DNA from: DASZCR01 sp035942915
GTDB lineage: Bacteria > Acidobacteriota > Blastocatellia > Pyrinomonadales > Pyrinomonadaceae
DNA length: 11,893 nucleotides
Reading direction: 5' to 3'
Assembly: GCA_035942915.1 (NCBI GenBank)
Contig: DASZCR010000157.1
Span: 1 to 11,893 of the forward strand
The notes under the pieces were generated by a model. It did not search any database, had not been told where the DNA came from, and saw only the letters and a list, made by a program, of their open reading frames with translations. Of this stretch, positions 1-9,158 are shown piece by piece; position 1 is the first letter of the stretch; each line of letters begins with the position of its first letter. The translations under genes were made by a program, and so were the position numbers.

Positions 1-393
1 GCGAATGGTCAGCGCGTTCTGCTCGTTGATGAGACTTGCGTCGTCGCGTGTCGCCATCTTGAAACGGCCTTTCGTGTAGGTCACGTCAGTCACTTCGCCT
101 GCGATGGGCGAGCGGTTGATATGTACGTCGAAGGGCGAGAGGAAGATGCTGACGACGGTCGGAGATTGCGGGTCTGAGGGCGCAGTCTTTTCAACGCGCG
201 TGACACGCCCATCGGCCGGTGAGACGACGACGTTCGGGTCTTCGGGCGCAGTGCGCCGGGGGTCGCGGAAGAAGTAGGCCATGAAGGCCGCGAGGAGGAA
301 GAGCGGAACGGCGAGCAGCCAGAATCCGAAGAGCGTCGAGGCGACCGCCGCCACGAGCGGAATGAAGACCCAGAGGATGCCGTCTCTTGCCAT
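1..393 (-). CDS. psd: Phosphatidylserine decarboxylase, N-terminal part (runs off left edge)
   Basis: Makes phosphatidylethanolamine by decarboxylating phosphatidylserine at the inner membrane, using a self-generated pyruvoyl cofactor. The visible 131 residues start at the ATG at 393. Residues 6-40 are hydrophobic (one or two membrane passes) and are followed by the hallmark FFRDP (41-45), SPADG (58-62) and DVHINRSP (89-96). By family knowledge, Asp61 and His91 correspond to the Asp and His of the self-cleavage triad. The Ser-containing cleavage motif (LGST type) lies beyond the window, so maturation competence cannot be judged. The N-terminus with FFRDP close to the membrane segment resembles the shorter PSD type of many non-enteric bacteria. 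No strong Shine-Dalgarno sits right before the ATG; a GGGAGG lies about 20 bases upstream. It is separated from the upstream YdcH-like gene by 140 bases holding a terminator-like hairpin, so it probably has its own promoter. Confidence 0.93.
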   Translation of the reverse strand, partial: MARDGILWVFIPLVAAVASTLFGFWLLAVPLFLLAAFMAYFFRDPRRTAPEDPNVVVSPADGRVTRVEKTAPSDPQSPTVVSIFLSPFDVHINRSPIAGEVTDVTYTKGRFKMATRDDASLINEQNALTIR

Positions 394-450
394 AGAGGAA
401 TCGGCCGATGCGCCTCCCTGCGCGCGCATCGACAATCATTCGTTAAAGGA

Positions 451-488
451 AACGGGGGCGCACGCTTGTTTTGGACGCGTCCCCCGTT
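451..488 (-). terminator. Terminator-like hairpin after the YdcH-like gene
   Basis: The arms AACGGGGG (451-458) and CCCCCGTT (481-488) are perfectly complementary. Three further G-C pairs extend inward across a single bulged base. On the minus strand the stem is followed by a mixed T-rich stretch (TTTCCTTTAACG), which fits a weak intrinsic terminator for the small gene ending at 534, ahead of psd. The plus strand shows no T run after the stem. The U tract is imperfect, so the call is tentative. Confidence 0.45.
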
Positions 489-533
489 ATGCTCTCGCTG
501 AAAGTTATCTGTCGTCGTAACGCGCGGGCGCTG

Positions 534-776
534 CTAGTGCGCTGTGCTTTCGCCGTGCTGGTGGCGCAACATGATTGCGTGCATCTGATCTTTGAGTGCG
601 AGTTTCTTCTTCTTCAAAGTAATTTCTTCGAGTTGTTCCTCGTCGCTCGGATAAGCGAGCGCGGTCAACTCACTCAAGCGCTCTTCATAACGACTGTGCT
701 CGCGCGCCAGCTCACGGAACTCCGGGTCGCTCGACATGAGCTGCTCTTTCAGACTATCCGTATTGGTCAATTCCAT
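534..776 (-). CDS. YdcH / DUF465 family small coiled-coil protein
   Basis: A protein of 80 residues, highly charged and almost wholly helical, with the DUF465 pattern: an opening 'SLKEQLMSSDPEFRELAREH' helix, 'YEERLSELT', then a second helix ending in the family signature 'LKKKKLALKDQMHAIML'. Family members are short two-helix proteins of unknown molecular role, common in Proteobacteria and Acidobacteriota. The start at 776 is chosen because AGGAGG (787-792) lies ten bases before it. An in-frame ATG ten codons upstream would place this Shine-Dalgarno inside the coding sequence. No signal peptide or membrane segment is seen. It lies between rimI (ends 913) and psd on the same strand. The 136-base gap upstream suggests it is transcribed separately or by read-through. 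Function is unknown. Confidence 0.85.
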   Translation of the reverse strand: MELTNTDSLKEQLMSSDPEFRELAREHSRYEERLSELTALAYPSDEEQLEEITLKKKKLALKDQMHAIMLRHQHGESTAH

Positions 777-786
777 TTCCGGGAAG

Positions 787-795
787 CCTCCTCTC
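787..795 (-). promoter_or_regulatory. Strong Shine-Dalgarno of the YdcH-like gene
   Basis: On the minus strand this reads GAGAGGAGG, ten bases upstream of the ATG at 776. It is one of only two clear ribosome binding sites in the window and it decides the start of this gene. Confidence 0.75.
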
Positions 796-912
796 AGATG
801 CGTCAAGTTGGTGTGTGCCCGTTTTTTGATGGACGCGTGGCTTCATCTCTCACGTGCCTGCGCGTCTTTTTGCGTTTACGTAGAAAATGTTAGCCCAAAT
901 CGCACGCGCTAA

Positions 913-1416
913 TCAAGCGATTGTTTCCAGCGGCGTGGTCATCACGAGCGCGTCTTCCGTCGGCTCGCGGTAGTAGTTGCGCCTGCGCCCGGCGACGACG
1001 AACCCCTGCCGCCCGTAGACCGACTGCGCCACTGTGTTTCCCGCGCGGACTTCCAAAACGGCGACCTGCGCTCCCATCTGTGAGGCACGCTCGAAGGTGG
1101 CGCGCAGGAGTGCGCTGCCGAGTCCGCGACGCCGTGCCGAGGGGCGCACGCCGACGTTGTTGACGTGCAACTCACCGGCCGTCACGCGCGCAGCGATGAA
1201 GCCGTTCAGGCGCTTGCCGTCTTCCGTCTCGGAAGGGGCGCGTGCGACGAGCATGATTGATTCCGGCCGTTCCAGTTCGGCGCGATAGCCCTCCCAGCCC
1301 CAGAGACTCAACCCGCACGTCTCTTCTATCTCCACGACTTCGAGCAGGTCGTGTTCACTCATCGGGTGGAGGGTCTCTTCGAGTGAATTTCTTTCGGTGA
1401 TTGCTGCGCCCGCCAT
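913..1416 (-). CDS. rimI: [Ribosomal protein S18]-alanine N-acetyltransferase (GNAT)
   Basis: A GNAT acetyltransferase of 167 residues that transfers acetyl from acetyl-CoA to the N-terminal amine of ribosomal protein S18 and possibly other proteins. Motif A is clear: 'VNNVGVRPSARRRGLGSALL' (85-104), with the acetyl-CoA pyrophosphate-binding R-x-x-G-x-G at 95-100. The RimI signature 'LEVRAGNTVAQSVYGRQGF' follows (121-139), then 'RRRNYY' (144-149). Glu121 and Tyr134 match the proposed catalytic Glu and Tyr of Escherichia coli RimI. The gene overlaps the end of tsaB by 58 bases from the ATG at 1416. A second ATG at 1362 would give a classic 4-base ATGA overlap, but it would cut away the beta-1 strand ('TLHPM'), so 1416 is preferred. 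The tsaB-rimI pairing is a widely conserved neighbourhood and supports the assignment. Confidence 0.9.
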   Translation of the reverse strand: MAGAAITERNSLEETLHPMSEHDLLEVVEIEETCGLSLWGWEGYRAELERPESIMLVARAPSETEDGKRLNGFIAARVTAGELHVNNVGVRPSARRRGLGSALLRATFERASQMGAQVAVLEVRAGNTVAQSVYGRQGFVVAGRRRNYYREPTEDALVMTTPLETIA

Positions 1417-2249
1417 CGCTCGTTCAACTCCGCGTCGGATGCGCGAATGTAAATCGCTTGCAGGTCTTCAGCCCGCATCGGGGTGCGGGCTTCCATTGTT
1501 CGGAGAGCCAATGCTGCCACAGCCGGAGCTAAATTCTCAACCGGGCGCGCCAGCGTCCAGACCGCCCCGCCGGTCGCGGCCGCTTCCGACGAGTCTTCCT
1601 TCGCCTCTTCGACGAAAGTGCAGGCGCAGGCGCGCGCGCCTTCAAGAATCAGAGACGCGGCGGCATGTGCTCCGCCGCCGACCCACTTGACCGTCTCGCA
1701 TCGAAGCTGCTCATGCTCAATCAACGCCGCAGGCGGGACGTGTATCCCTTCCGACAACTCTTCAATGTGTCCTTCAGAATCGACCGAAAGCAGTTGTGCG
1801 AAGACCTCTCCGCGACCGGCCGGAATCAACGCCCAGAGACGCGAGGCCGGGCGTGCGGCGTATGCCAGAGCGTGCAGTGTGGGAACTCCGACGACCGGCT
1901 GTTGGAGCGTCGCGGCGAAAGCCTTGACGGTCGCCAGACCGGCTCTCAAGCCTGTGAAACTTCCCGGCCCGCAGGCCGCCGCGAAGAGTTCGACATCGGC
2001 AATCTTGACCGACGCCTGTTGAAGCGCCTTGTCAACATCGGCCAGCACGTTGGCCGAATGCGACTCGCGCAGGTCGCCGCAGACGAGCGCGAGCGTACGC
2101 TCGCCCCGTACGACGGCGACGCTTCTGTTCGCGGTCGCCGTGTCGAGACTGAGAACGAGCGTCTCAGCGGCGTCTGCGCGCGTGCGCGCGCTCGTCGCGG
2201 AGTTATCGACGGGCGCGTCCGGCGCACTCTGGTTGCTCTCGTTTGACAT
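1359..2249 (-). CDS. tsaB: tRNA t6A threonylcarbamoyl-transfer subunit TsaB
   Basis: Partner subunit of TsaD in the complex that transfers threonylcarbamoyl to A37 of ANN-decoding tRNAs (t6A). TsaB itself is a catalytically inactive ASKHA-fold scaffold. Seen: 'LVLSLDTATANRSVAVV' (31-47), 'RESHSANVLADVDKAL' (61-76) and the diagnostic 'GPGSFTGLRAGLATVKAFA' starting at residue 94. The length of 296 residues exceeds the usual 220-240. The excess is a 29-residue Ser/Ala/Asp-rich N-terminal tail, plus a looser segment around 205-235 in the C-terminal domain. A start at 2249 is assumed. No in-frame ATG lies nearer the domain and no Shine-Dalgarno precedes 2249, so a downstream non-ATG start cannot be excluded. 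It is the first gene of the leftward group and is followed by overlapping rimI. Confidence 0.92.
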   Translation of the reverse strand: MSNESNQSAPDAPVDNSATSARTRADAAETLVLSLDTATANRSVAVVRGERTLALVCGDLRESHSANVLADVDKALQQASVKIADVELFAAACGPGSFTGLRAGLATVKAFAATLQQPVVGVPTLHALAYAARPASRLWALIPAGRGEVFAQLLSVDSEGHIEELSEGIHVPPAALIEHEQLRCETVKWVGGGAHAAASLILEGARACACTFVEEAKEDSSEAAATGGAVWTLARPVENLAPAVAALALRTMEARTPMRAEDLQAIYIRASDAELNERWRAQQSPKEIHSKRPSTR

Positions 2250-2344
2250 GCTGCGGTTGGCCGCGCGATTATAGGCGCGGATATTAAATCAAAGCAAATT
2301 AGTCGTTGGCCGAACTGGCGTGCGGGCTTCTTCGGCGGCGAATC
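2250..2344. promoter_or_regulatory. Divergent promoter region between tsaB and pfkA
   Basis: This intergenic stretch of 95 bases has an AT-rich core (2268-2300) in otherwise GC-rich DNA. On the minus strand a perfect TATAAT lies at 2273-2268, with a weak TTGCTT 18 bases upstream. Transcription from it would begin about a dozen bases before the tsaB ATG, giving a very short leader. On the plus strand TTGGCC (2257-2262) and GATATT (2279-2284), spaced by 16, are a weak candidate for pfkA. Both are by eye; only the TATAAT is persuasive. Confidence 0.4.
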
Positions 2345-3391
2345 GTGGTGAGCGTGCGCATAGGGATTTTAACTGGGGGCGGCGATTGTCCGGGTCTGAA
2401 TGCGGTCATCCGTGCCGTCGTCAGGCGCGCGATGGGGGAGTCTGCGGCCAACGAGATTATCGGCATCAAGAATGGCTGGCGCGGGCTTATCGAAGACGAT
2501 GTGATGCCTCTGACGCGGCAGGCCGTCTCCGGCATCCTGCCGCGCGGCGGAACGATTCTCGGAACTTCGCGCGTCAATCCCGAAGACGATGAAGACATCC
2601 TCGCGCGCGTCCGCGCGACGTGGAACAAGTATCGTCTCAACGCGCTCATCGTCGTCGGCGGCGAAGGCACTCTGCGCGCGGCGCGCGACATGTGGCGCGA
2701 CCATCACTATTCTATCGTCGGCATCCCGAAGACGATTGATAACGACCTTGGGGGCACGGATGTCACCTTCGGCTTCGACACCGCCGTCAACATCGTCTCT
2801 GACGCCGTTGACCGACTCCACTCGACCGCCGAGTCGCACCATCGCGTGATGGTCGTCGAGGTGATGGGGCGACATACGGGCTGGATTGCGGCCTACGGCG
2901 GCATCGCGGGTGGCGCGGACGTGGTGCTCGTCCCGGAGCATCCTTTCAGAATCTCCCACATCTGCCAGTTGCTCAAACACCGCGAACAGGACGGCAAGGC
3001 TTTCTCCATCGTCGTCGTCAGCGAAGACGCGCGCCCGCACGCGGACGAAGACTTCCTGAGTCGTGAAACTTATGAGCAGATTTATCGACACGACCGGCTC
3101 GGCGGCATCGGCTATTATCTCGCGCGCGAAATCGAGAAGTGCACGGGGCTGGATACACGCGTCACGACGCTCGGCTACGTGCAGCGCGGCGGCTCGCCGA
3201 CGGCCTTTGACCGCGTGCTGGCGACGCGCTTCGGCGTCAAGGCGTTCGAGATGGTGAGCGCAGGCGAGTGGGGACGGATGGCTGCGCTGCGTGGGACGCA
3301 GATTGTCAGCGTTCCGCTTGACGAGGCGGTTAATAATCTTAAAAGATTGGACGAAGAGATTTATCGCGTGGCGGAGGTCTTCTTCGGCTGA
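2345..3391 (+). CDS. pfkA: 6-phosphofructokinase, group III type, probably ATP-dependent
   Basis: Phosphorylates fructose 6-phosphate to fructose 1,6-bisphosphate, the committed step of glycolysis; cytoplasmic. With the GTG at 2345 it has 348 residues. Seen: 'RIGILTGGGDCPGLNAVIRAV' region (5-25), 'GGEGTL' (105-110), the catalytic loop 'PKTIDNDLGG' (128-137) with base Asp132, 'MGRHTGW' (174-180) and, later, 'GYVQRGGSPTAFDR'. The Gly in GGEGT is the residue usual in ATP users, where pyrophosphate enzymes carry Asp. The Lys129 before TIDND is typical of pyrophosphate enzymes but also occurs in actinobacterial ATP enzymes, so ATP is likely but not proven. The start is uncertain. GTG at 2345, 2348 or 2354 all precede the first strand with no clear Shine-Dalgarno; a TTG at 2306 would add 13 residues of poor quality. 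Confidence 0.93.
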   Translation: MVSVRIGILTGGGDCPGLNAVIRAVVRRAMGESAANEIIGIKNGWRGLIEDDVMPLTRQAVSGILPRGGTILGTSRVNPEDDEDILARVRATWNKYRLNALIVVGGEGTLRAARDMWRDHHYSIVGIPKTIDNDLGGTDVTFGFDTAVNIVSDAVDRLHSTAESHHRVMVVEVMGRHTGWIAAYGGIAGGADVVLVPEHPFRISHICQLLKHREQDGKAFSIVVVSEDARPHADEDFLSRETYEQIYRHDRLGGIGYYLAREIEKCTGLDTRVTTLGYVQRGGSPTAFDRVLATRFGVKAFEMVSAGEWGRMAALRGTQIVSVPLDEAVNNLKRLDEEIYRVAEVFFG

Positions 3392-3475
3392 AGCATTGTG
3401 TGCTCGGCCGTCGAGTCCCAAAGCGCATCCCCCTCATTAACAAATCCTCGTATCACCGCGAGTCGTGCTTAAACG

Positions 3476-5584
<2,109 letters not shown>

Positions 5585-5600
5585 ACACTTATCGTTTCTT

Positions 5601-5665
5601 CTTTGCGCCGCGAGCGTCTTTGCGTGAAACTGATTTTCACATGCCAAGACGCTCGCGGCGCAAAG
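5601..5665. repeat. Perfect 20-bp inverted repeat with nested hairpin between convergent genes
   Basis: The arm at 5601-5620 (CTTTGCGCCGCGAGCGTCTT) is exactly the reverse complement of 5646-5665. Inside the loop, GTGAAA (5624-5629) pairs with TTTCAC (5635-5640) around a 5-base loop, with two further G-C pairs outside it. The whole element folds into one long hairpin. It lies 16 bases after the kinase stop and 9 bases after the stop of the convergent membrane-protein gene, as expected of a bidirectional terminator. Neither strand has a U tract, so it is not a textbook intrinsic terminator. A dispersed palindromic repeat is an alternative. Confidence 0.8.
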
Positions 5666-5674
5666 CATCTCGGC

Positions 5675-6076
5675 TCACTGATTGTCGTCCTTCGTCTTCG
5701 AGACGATGGTCTCTTTCAGTTCGTGTTCAATCTTTTCGCCTTTGATGTCGAGGCGCAGGCGGTTGTAGAGGCTCATGTATTGATTGGCGACCCAGACGAG
5801 CGCGAAGCCGCCGATGAGATAGCCGCGCCAGTCTTCGTAGAGCAGGCGATACTGCGTGATGACGAGGAAGAAGAGGGTCACGTAATGGCTGAAGCAGTAC
5901 TCGCAGGTGAAGAGGTAAAAGAATTTTCGCTTGTACCATTCGCGGCAGTTCCGGCTGCGCTCAACGCAGTATTCGCGCGGCTCACGAAAAACTTCCTCGT
6001 GCGTCACCGTCCAAGCGATGCACGCAATGGGGATGGCGAGCAAAAACAGCGTGATAATCTGCGACTGGATATCCAT
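5675..6076 (-). CDS. Hypothetical small membrane protein with CX6C and CX2C pairs
   Basis: Not recognised as a named family. It has 133 residues. A first hydrophobic helix spans 7-24. A Cys-rich polar loop follows (C37-X6-C44, ending at 'REWYKRK'). A second hydrophobic stretch opens with 'LFTCEYCFSHYVTLFF' (55-70; C58-X2-C61 and His64), a third runs 84-98 ('RGYLIGGFALVWVAN'), and the tail is charged (108-133). The CX2C at the mouth of a membrane helix recalls DUF1360-like small membrane proteins, but the match is loose. The start at 6076 is chosen over one five codons upstream (6091) because GGGAAGGG sits just before it. Coding on this strand, rather than the longer opposite open frame, is supported by C/G-ending codons and sensible membrane topology. 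It is transcribed divergently from mutS and convergently to the kinase. It could bind metal or form disulfides; nothing in its context tells its job. Confidence 0.75.
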   Translation of the reverse strand: MDIQSQIITLFLLAIPIACIAWTVTHEEVFREPREYCVERSRNCREWYKRKFFYLFTCEYCFSHYVTLFFLVITQYRLLYEDWRGYLIGGFALVWVANQYMSLYNRLRLDIKGEKIEHELKETIVSKTKDDNQ

Positions 6077-6250
6077 AAGCCCTTCCCACATGCACGTTTT
6101 TTGTCGGAGTCAGTCCGAGAAGCTATCACGGTTTCGGCGTCGAGGCGAGTGCCGTCGCGTCTCTGCCCGCGCTGTCGCTTTGCGCGCCACCTGTGATAGT
6201 TTGTCGTCTCAATCTGCTCGACGCCGCCACCCCGGCCAACCCGAAATAAC
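6077..6250. promoter_or_regulatory. Divergent intergenic region upstream of mutS
   Basis: These 174 bases lie between the divergent membrane-protein gene and mutS and should carry both promoters. A T6 tract (6097-6102) is followed by a small hairpin TCGGA-loop-TCCGA (6104-6118). A 7-bp inverted pair CTATCAC (6123-6129) / GTGATAG (6193-6199) flanks the middle. TGTGATAGT near 6192-6200 is a loose extended -10 candidate for mutS with no good -35. No convincing promoter or riboswitch is seen. MutS has no clear Shine-Dalgarno. Confidence 0.3.
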
Positions 6251-9118
6251 ATGACGACTTCGACACCGCTCACGCCCATGCTGCGCCAATATCAGGAGTT
6301 GAAGCAGCAGCACCCCGGCACGCTTCTCTTTTTCCGTCTCGGAGATTTTTACGAACTCTTCTTCGACGACGCCGTGACGGGCGCGCGCGAACTGGAAATT
6401 ACTTTGACCGCCCGGCACAAGGAACGCGGAACGCCGATTCCGATGTGCGGCGTCCCGCACCACGCTGTCTCCGGCTACGTCGCGCGTCTGATTCGCAAAG
6501 GCTACCGCGTCGCCATCTGCGAACAGACCGAAGACCCGACCAAAACCAAAAAGCTCGTGCGCCGCGAAGTCGTGCGCGTTATCACGCCGGGGACGGCCAT
6601 CGACCCGCAGCTTGTCGAGGCCAGAGAGGCCGTCTATCTCGCCGCCGTCTGCGGTGCGGGCGAGACCTACGGCGCGGCCTTCCTCGACCTTTCCACAGGC
6701 GAGTTCAGAGCGACGACCGCCAGCGGCGCAGACGCGTGGGAGCGCATCCGCGCCGACCTCGAATCCTATGCGCCGCGCGAACTGCTCTTTCCCGCTTCGC
6801 TCGCGCCCCTCATCAGAGACACCTACGCCGGACGCGGCGCGCACACCGCTCCGCTTCCGCTCGACGCGACGGCGCACGAGACTCAAACTCAAACACGCGC
6901 GCCCGTCGCGCACATCCGACCCGCGACGACCGAACCCGTCAACAACCAGACGCAGATGGCTCTGACGCCGCTCGACGACTGGCTCTGGGAGCCGCTCGCC
7001 TGCGCCTCTCTGCTGCTCGAACAGTTCGGCGCACGCACCCTCGAAGGCTACGGTCTCGGCGGGAAGATTGATGCGACGAGCGCGGCCGGAGCGTGCCTGC
7101 GCTATGCGCGCGAGACGCAACGCGCGGCCGCCGCGCACGTCACCGACATTACTTTCTTCGAGACGCACGACCATCTCGTGCTCGACGCGACGACCGTGCG
7201 CAACCTCGAACTCGTCGAGGCGCAGAACGGCGCGGGACGCGCCTCTTCTCTGCTCGGCGTCATCGACGAGACGGTGACAGGCATGGGCGCGCGTCTCCTG
7301 CGTTCGTGGCTGCTGCGGCCCTCCGTGCGTCTCGGCGAGATAGAAGCGCGGCTCGGCGCGGTCGAAGAACTGACGCGCTCGCAGATGAGACGCGACCGCG
7401 TCTGCGCGCTGCTCAAGGAGGTGGCCGACCTCGAACGCCTCATCGCGCGCGTCAACATGGGTACGGCCACGCCGCGCGACATCAACGCTCTGCGCCGCTC
7501 GCTCGAACAGGTTCCGCCCGTCCGTCAGGCGCTTTCGGACGCGACAGCCTCGCTCCTTCAAGTGCTTCGTGAGAACGCAGACGAGTTAACGGACGTGCGC
7601 GACCTCATTGCACGCACGCTCAGCGACGACCCGCCTCTGAACGTCGCCGACGGCGGCGTGATACGCGAAGGCAACGACGTCGAACTAGACGAGTTGCGTT
7701 CAATCAGCGGCGACGCCAAGCGCACCATCGCCGCGCTCGAAGCGCGCGAGCGCGCACGCTCCGGCATCGCGTCTCTACGCGTGCGCTTCAACAACGTCTT
7801 CGGCTACTTCATAGAGGTTTCAAAGGCGAGCGCCACGCGCGTCCCTTCGGATTACGAACGGCGGCAGACGCTCTCGAACGCCGAGCGTTACACGACGCCC
7901 GAACTGAAGGAATGGGAACGCAAGGTGCTCGGCGCGGAAGACCGCATCCGCGAAATTGAGACGCGGCTGTTCGCCGAACTGCGCTCGCGCATCTCGGTCG
8001 AAACACGTCGCCTGCAAGCGACGGCACGCGCGCTCTCGACTCTCGACGCGCTCGCCGGTCTCGCCTCCGTTGCCGTCAGGCGTCGCTACACGCGCCCCCT
8101 CCTGCACGACGGCGACGAGTTGGAAATCGTCGGCGGTCGTCATCCCGTGATTGAGTCGTTCACCGACGCGCCCTTCGTCCCGAACGACCTCTACATGAAC
8201 AACTCGACCGACCGCCTGCTCATCATCACCGGCCCGAACATGGGCGGCAAGTCAACCGTCTTGCGGCAGACGGCTCTTATCTGCGTGCTGGCGCAGGCCG
8301 GTTCTTTTGTTCCGGCCGAACGCGCGCGCCTGCCCGTGCTCGACCGCGTCTGGACGCGCGTCGGCGCATCCGACGACCTCTCGCGCGGCCGCTCGACCTT
8401 CATGGTCGAGATGACGGAGACGGCTGCCATCCTGCACAACGCGACGCCGCGCTCGCTCGTCCTCCTCGACGAGATAGGACGCGGCACGGCCACCTTCGAC
8501 GGCCTTTCCATCGCATGGGCGGTCGCCGAACATCTGCACGACTCGCCAGCGCACGCCGCCAAGACCCTCTTTGCGACTCACTACCACGAGTTGACCGAGT
8601 TGGCCGAGCGTCTGCCCGGCGCGCAGAACTACCGCATCCGCGTCGCCGAACGCGAAGGCGAGGTCATCTTTCTCTACAGACTTGAGCGCGGGCGCGCGTC
8701 GAAGTCCTACGGCATCGAGGTGGCACGCCTCGCGGGTCTGCCGCCGTCTGTGCTCGCGCGCGCGCGCGAGGTGCTCGGTCGCCTCGAACGCTACGAACTC
8801 GACGTGTTCGCCGAAGACGCGGACGCGCAGGCGGGCGCAAACGCAGGCGTCGGCCATGCAGGCGTGACGGCCGCTGAGGATGCGTCTCATCCATCGTCAA
8901 CGCCTTCCTCGCAGGCGGATGTGCAAGACGGCGGCGGCGCTCAGGCGCTCGACAAGGCTGCGAGCCGCGTCCGCCGCAGGACTCTCGCCGCGCAGGCCAC
9001 GCTCTTCGACGCCGTCAACCGCAATCTGCTCGACGAGTTGCGCACGGCAGAGGTCGAAACCTTCTCGGCCGAAGAGGCGCGCGAACTTTTAATCGCGCTA
9101 CGCAAACGTATCGTCTAA
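6251..9118 (+). CDS. mutS: DNA mismatch repair protein MutS
   Basis: Recognises base mismatches and small loops in DNA and, with ATP, recruits downstream repair. Seen in order: N-terminal mismatch-binding domain with GDFYELF (31-37), where Phe33 and Glu35 are the residues that stack on and contact the mismatch; connector domain; core and lever ('LRSWLLRPSVRLGEIEARL'); clamp; and the ATPase with Walker A TGPNMGGKST (660-669), Walker B LVLLDEIGRGT (Asp740, Glu741) and the 'FATHYHELTEL' switch. The protein is 955 residues against about 850 usually. The excess is a roughly 30-residue Thr/Gln-rich insert near 213-240 and a 60-residue Ala/Gly/Ser-rich linker near 855-905. Beyond the linker, QATLF (915-919) resembles the beta-clamp binding motif and is followed by a helical C-terminal domain. 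No mutL is adjacent in the window. nagZ follows 40 bases later on the same strand. Confidence 0.97.
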   Translation: MTTSTPLTPMLRQYQELKQQHPGTLLFFRLGDFYELFFDDAVTGARELEITLTARHKERGTPIPMCGVPHHAVSGYVARLIRKGYRVAICEQTEDPTKTKKLVRREVVRVITPGTAIDPQLVEAREAVYLAAVCGAGETYGAAFLDLSTGEFRATTASGADAWERIRADLESYAPRELLFPASLAPLIRDTYAGRGAHTAPLPLDATAHETQTQTRAPVAHIRPATTEPVNNQTQMALTPLDDWLWEPLACASLLLEQFGARTLEGYGLGGKIDATSAAGACLRYARETQRAAAAHVTDITFFETHDHLVLDATTVRNLELVEAQNGAGRASSLLGVIDETVTGMGARLLRSWLLRPSVRLGEIEARLGAVEELTRSQMRRDRVCALLKEVADLERLIARVNMGTATPRDINALRRSLEQVPPVRQALSDATASLLQVLRENADELTDVRDLIARTLSDDPPLNVADGGVIREGNDVELDELRSISGDAKRTIAALEARERARSGIASLRVRFNNVFGYFIEVSKASATRVPSDYERRQTLSNAERYTTPELKEWERKVLGAEDRIREIETRLFAELRSRISVETRRLQATARALSTLDALAGLASVAVRRRYTRPLLHDGDELEIVGGRHPVIESFTDAPFVPNDLYMNNSTDRLLIITGPNMGGKSTVLRQTALICVLAQAGSFVPAERARLPVLDRVWTRVGASDDLSRGRSTFMVEMTETAAILHNATPRSLVLLDEIGRGTATFDGLSIAWAVAEHLHDSPAHAAKTLFATHYHELTELAERLPGAQNYRIRVAEREGEVIFLYRLERGRASKSYGIEVARLAGLPPSVLARAREVLGRLERYELDVFAEDADAQAGANAGVGHAGVTAAEDASHPSSTPSSQADVQDGGGAQALDKAASRVRRRTLAAQATLFDAVNRNLLDELRTAEVETFSAEEARELLIALRKRIV

Positions 9119-9158
9119 CCTGTATGCGAAAAAATTTTCATCTGCTAACATCTCCCGC

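Noticed and set aside
471..893. Open frame of 140 codons on the plus strand over the YdcH-like gene
   Set aside because: It is the complement of a recognised DUF465 protein with a strong ribosome binding site and has no motif of its own.
2369..3421. Open frame of 350 codons on the minus strand opposite pfkA
   Set aside because: Overlaps the whole pfkA gene, which carries every family motif; the antisense product has no recognisable features.
5603..6196. Open frame of 197 codons on the plus strand opposite the small membrane protein
   Set aside because: It would start inside the palindromic element and read through it. The opposite strand has better codon bias, a ribosome binding site and coherent membrane helices.
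6123..6199. Inverted pair CTATCAC / GTGATAG upstream of mutS as an operator
   Set aside because: Seven bases with a 63-base gap is readily expected by chance, and no further symmetry surrounds it.
6209..7561. Long open frame (450 codons) on the minus strand opposite mutS
   Set aside because: It is antisense to unmistakable MutS sequence, its composition is Arg/Gly/Val-rich as expected from the complement of GC-biased codons, and it shows no domain.
8753..8770. 18-bp palindrome containing (CG)7, possible Z-DNA or protein site
   Set aside because: It lies inside mutS encoding 'ARAR'-type sequence and is explained by codon bias for Ala/Arg in GC-rich DNA.
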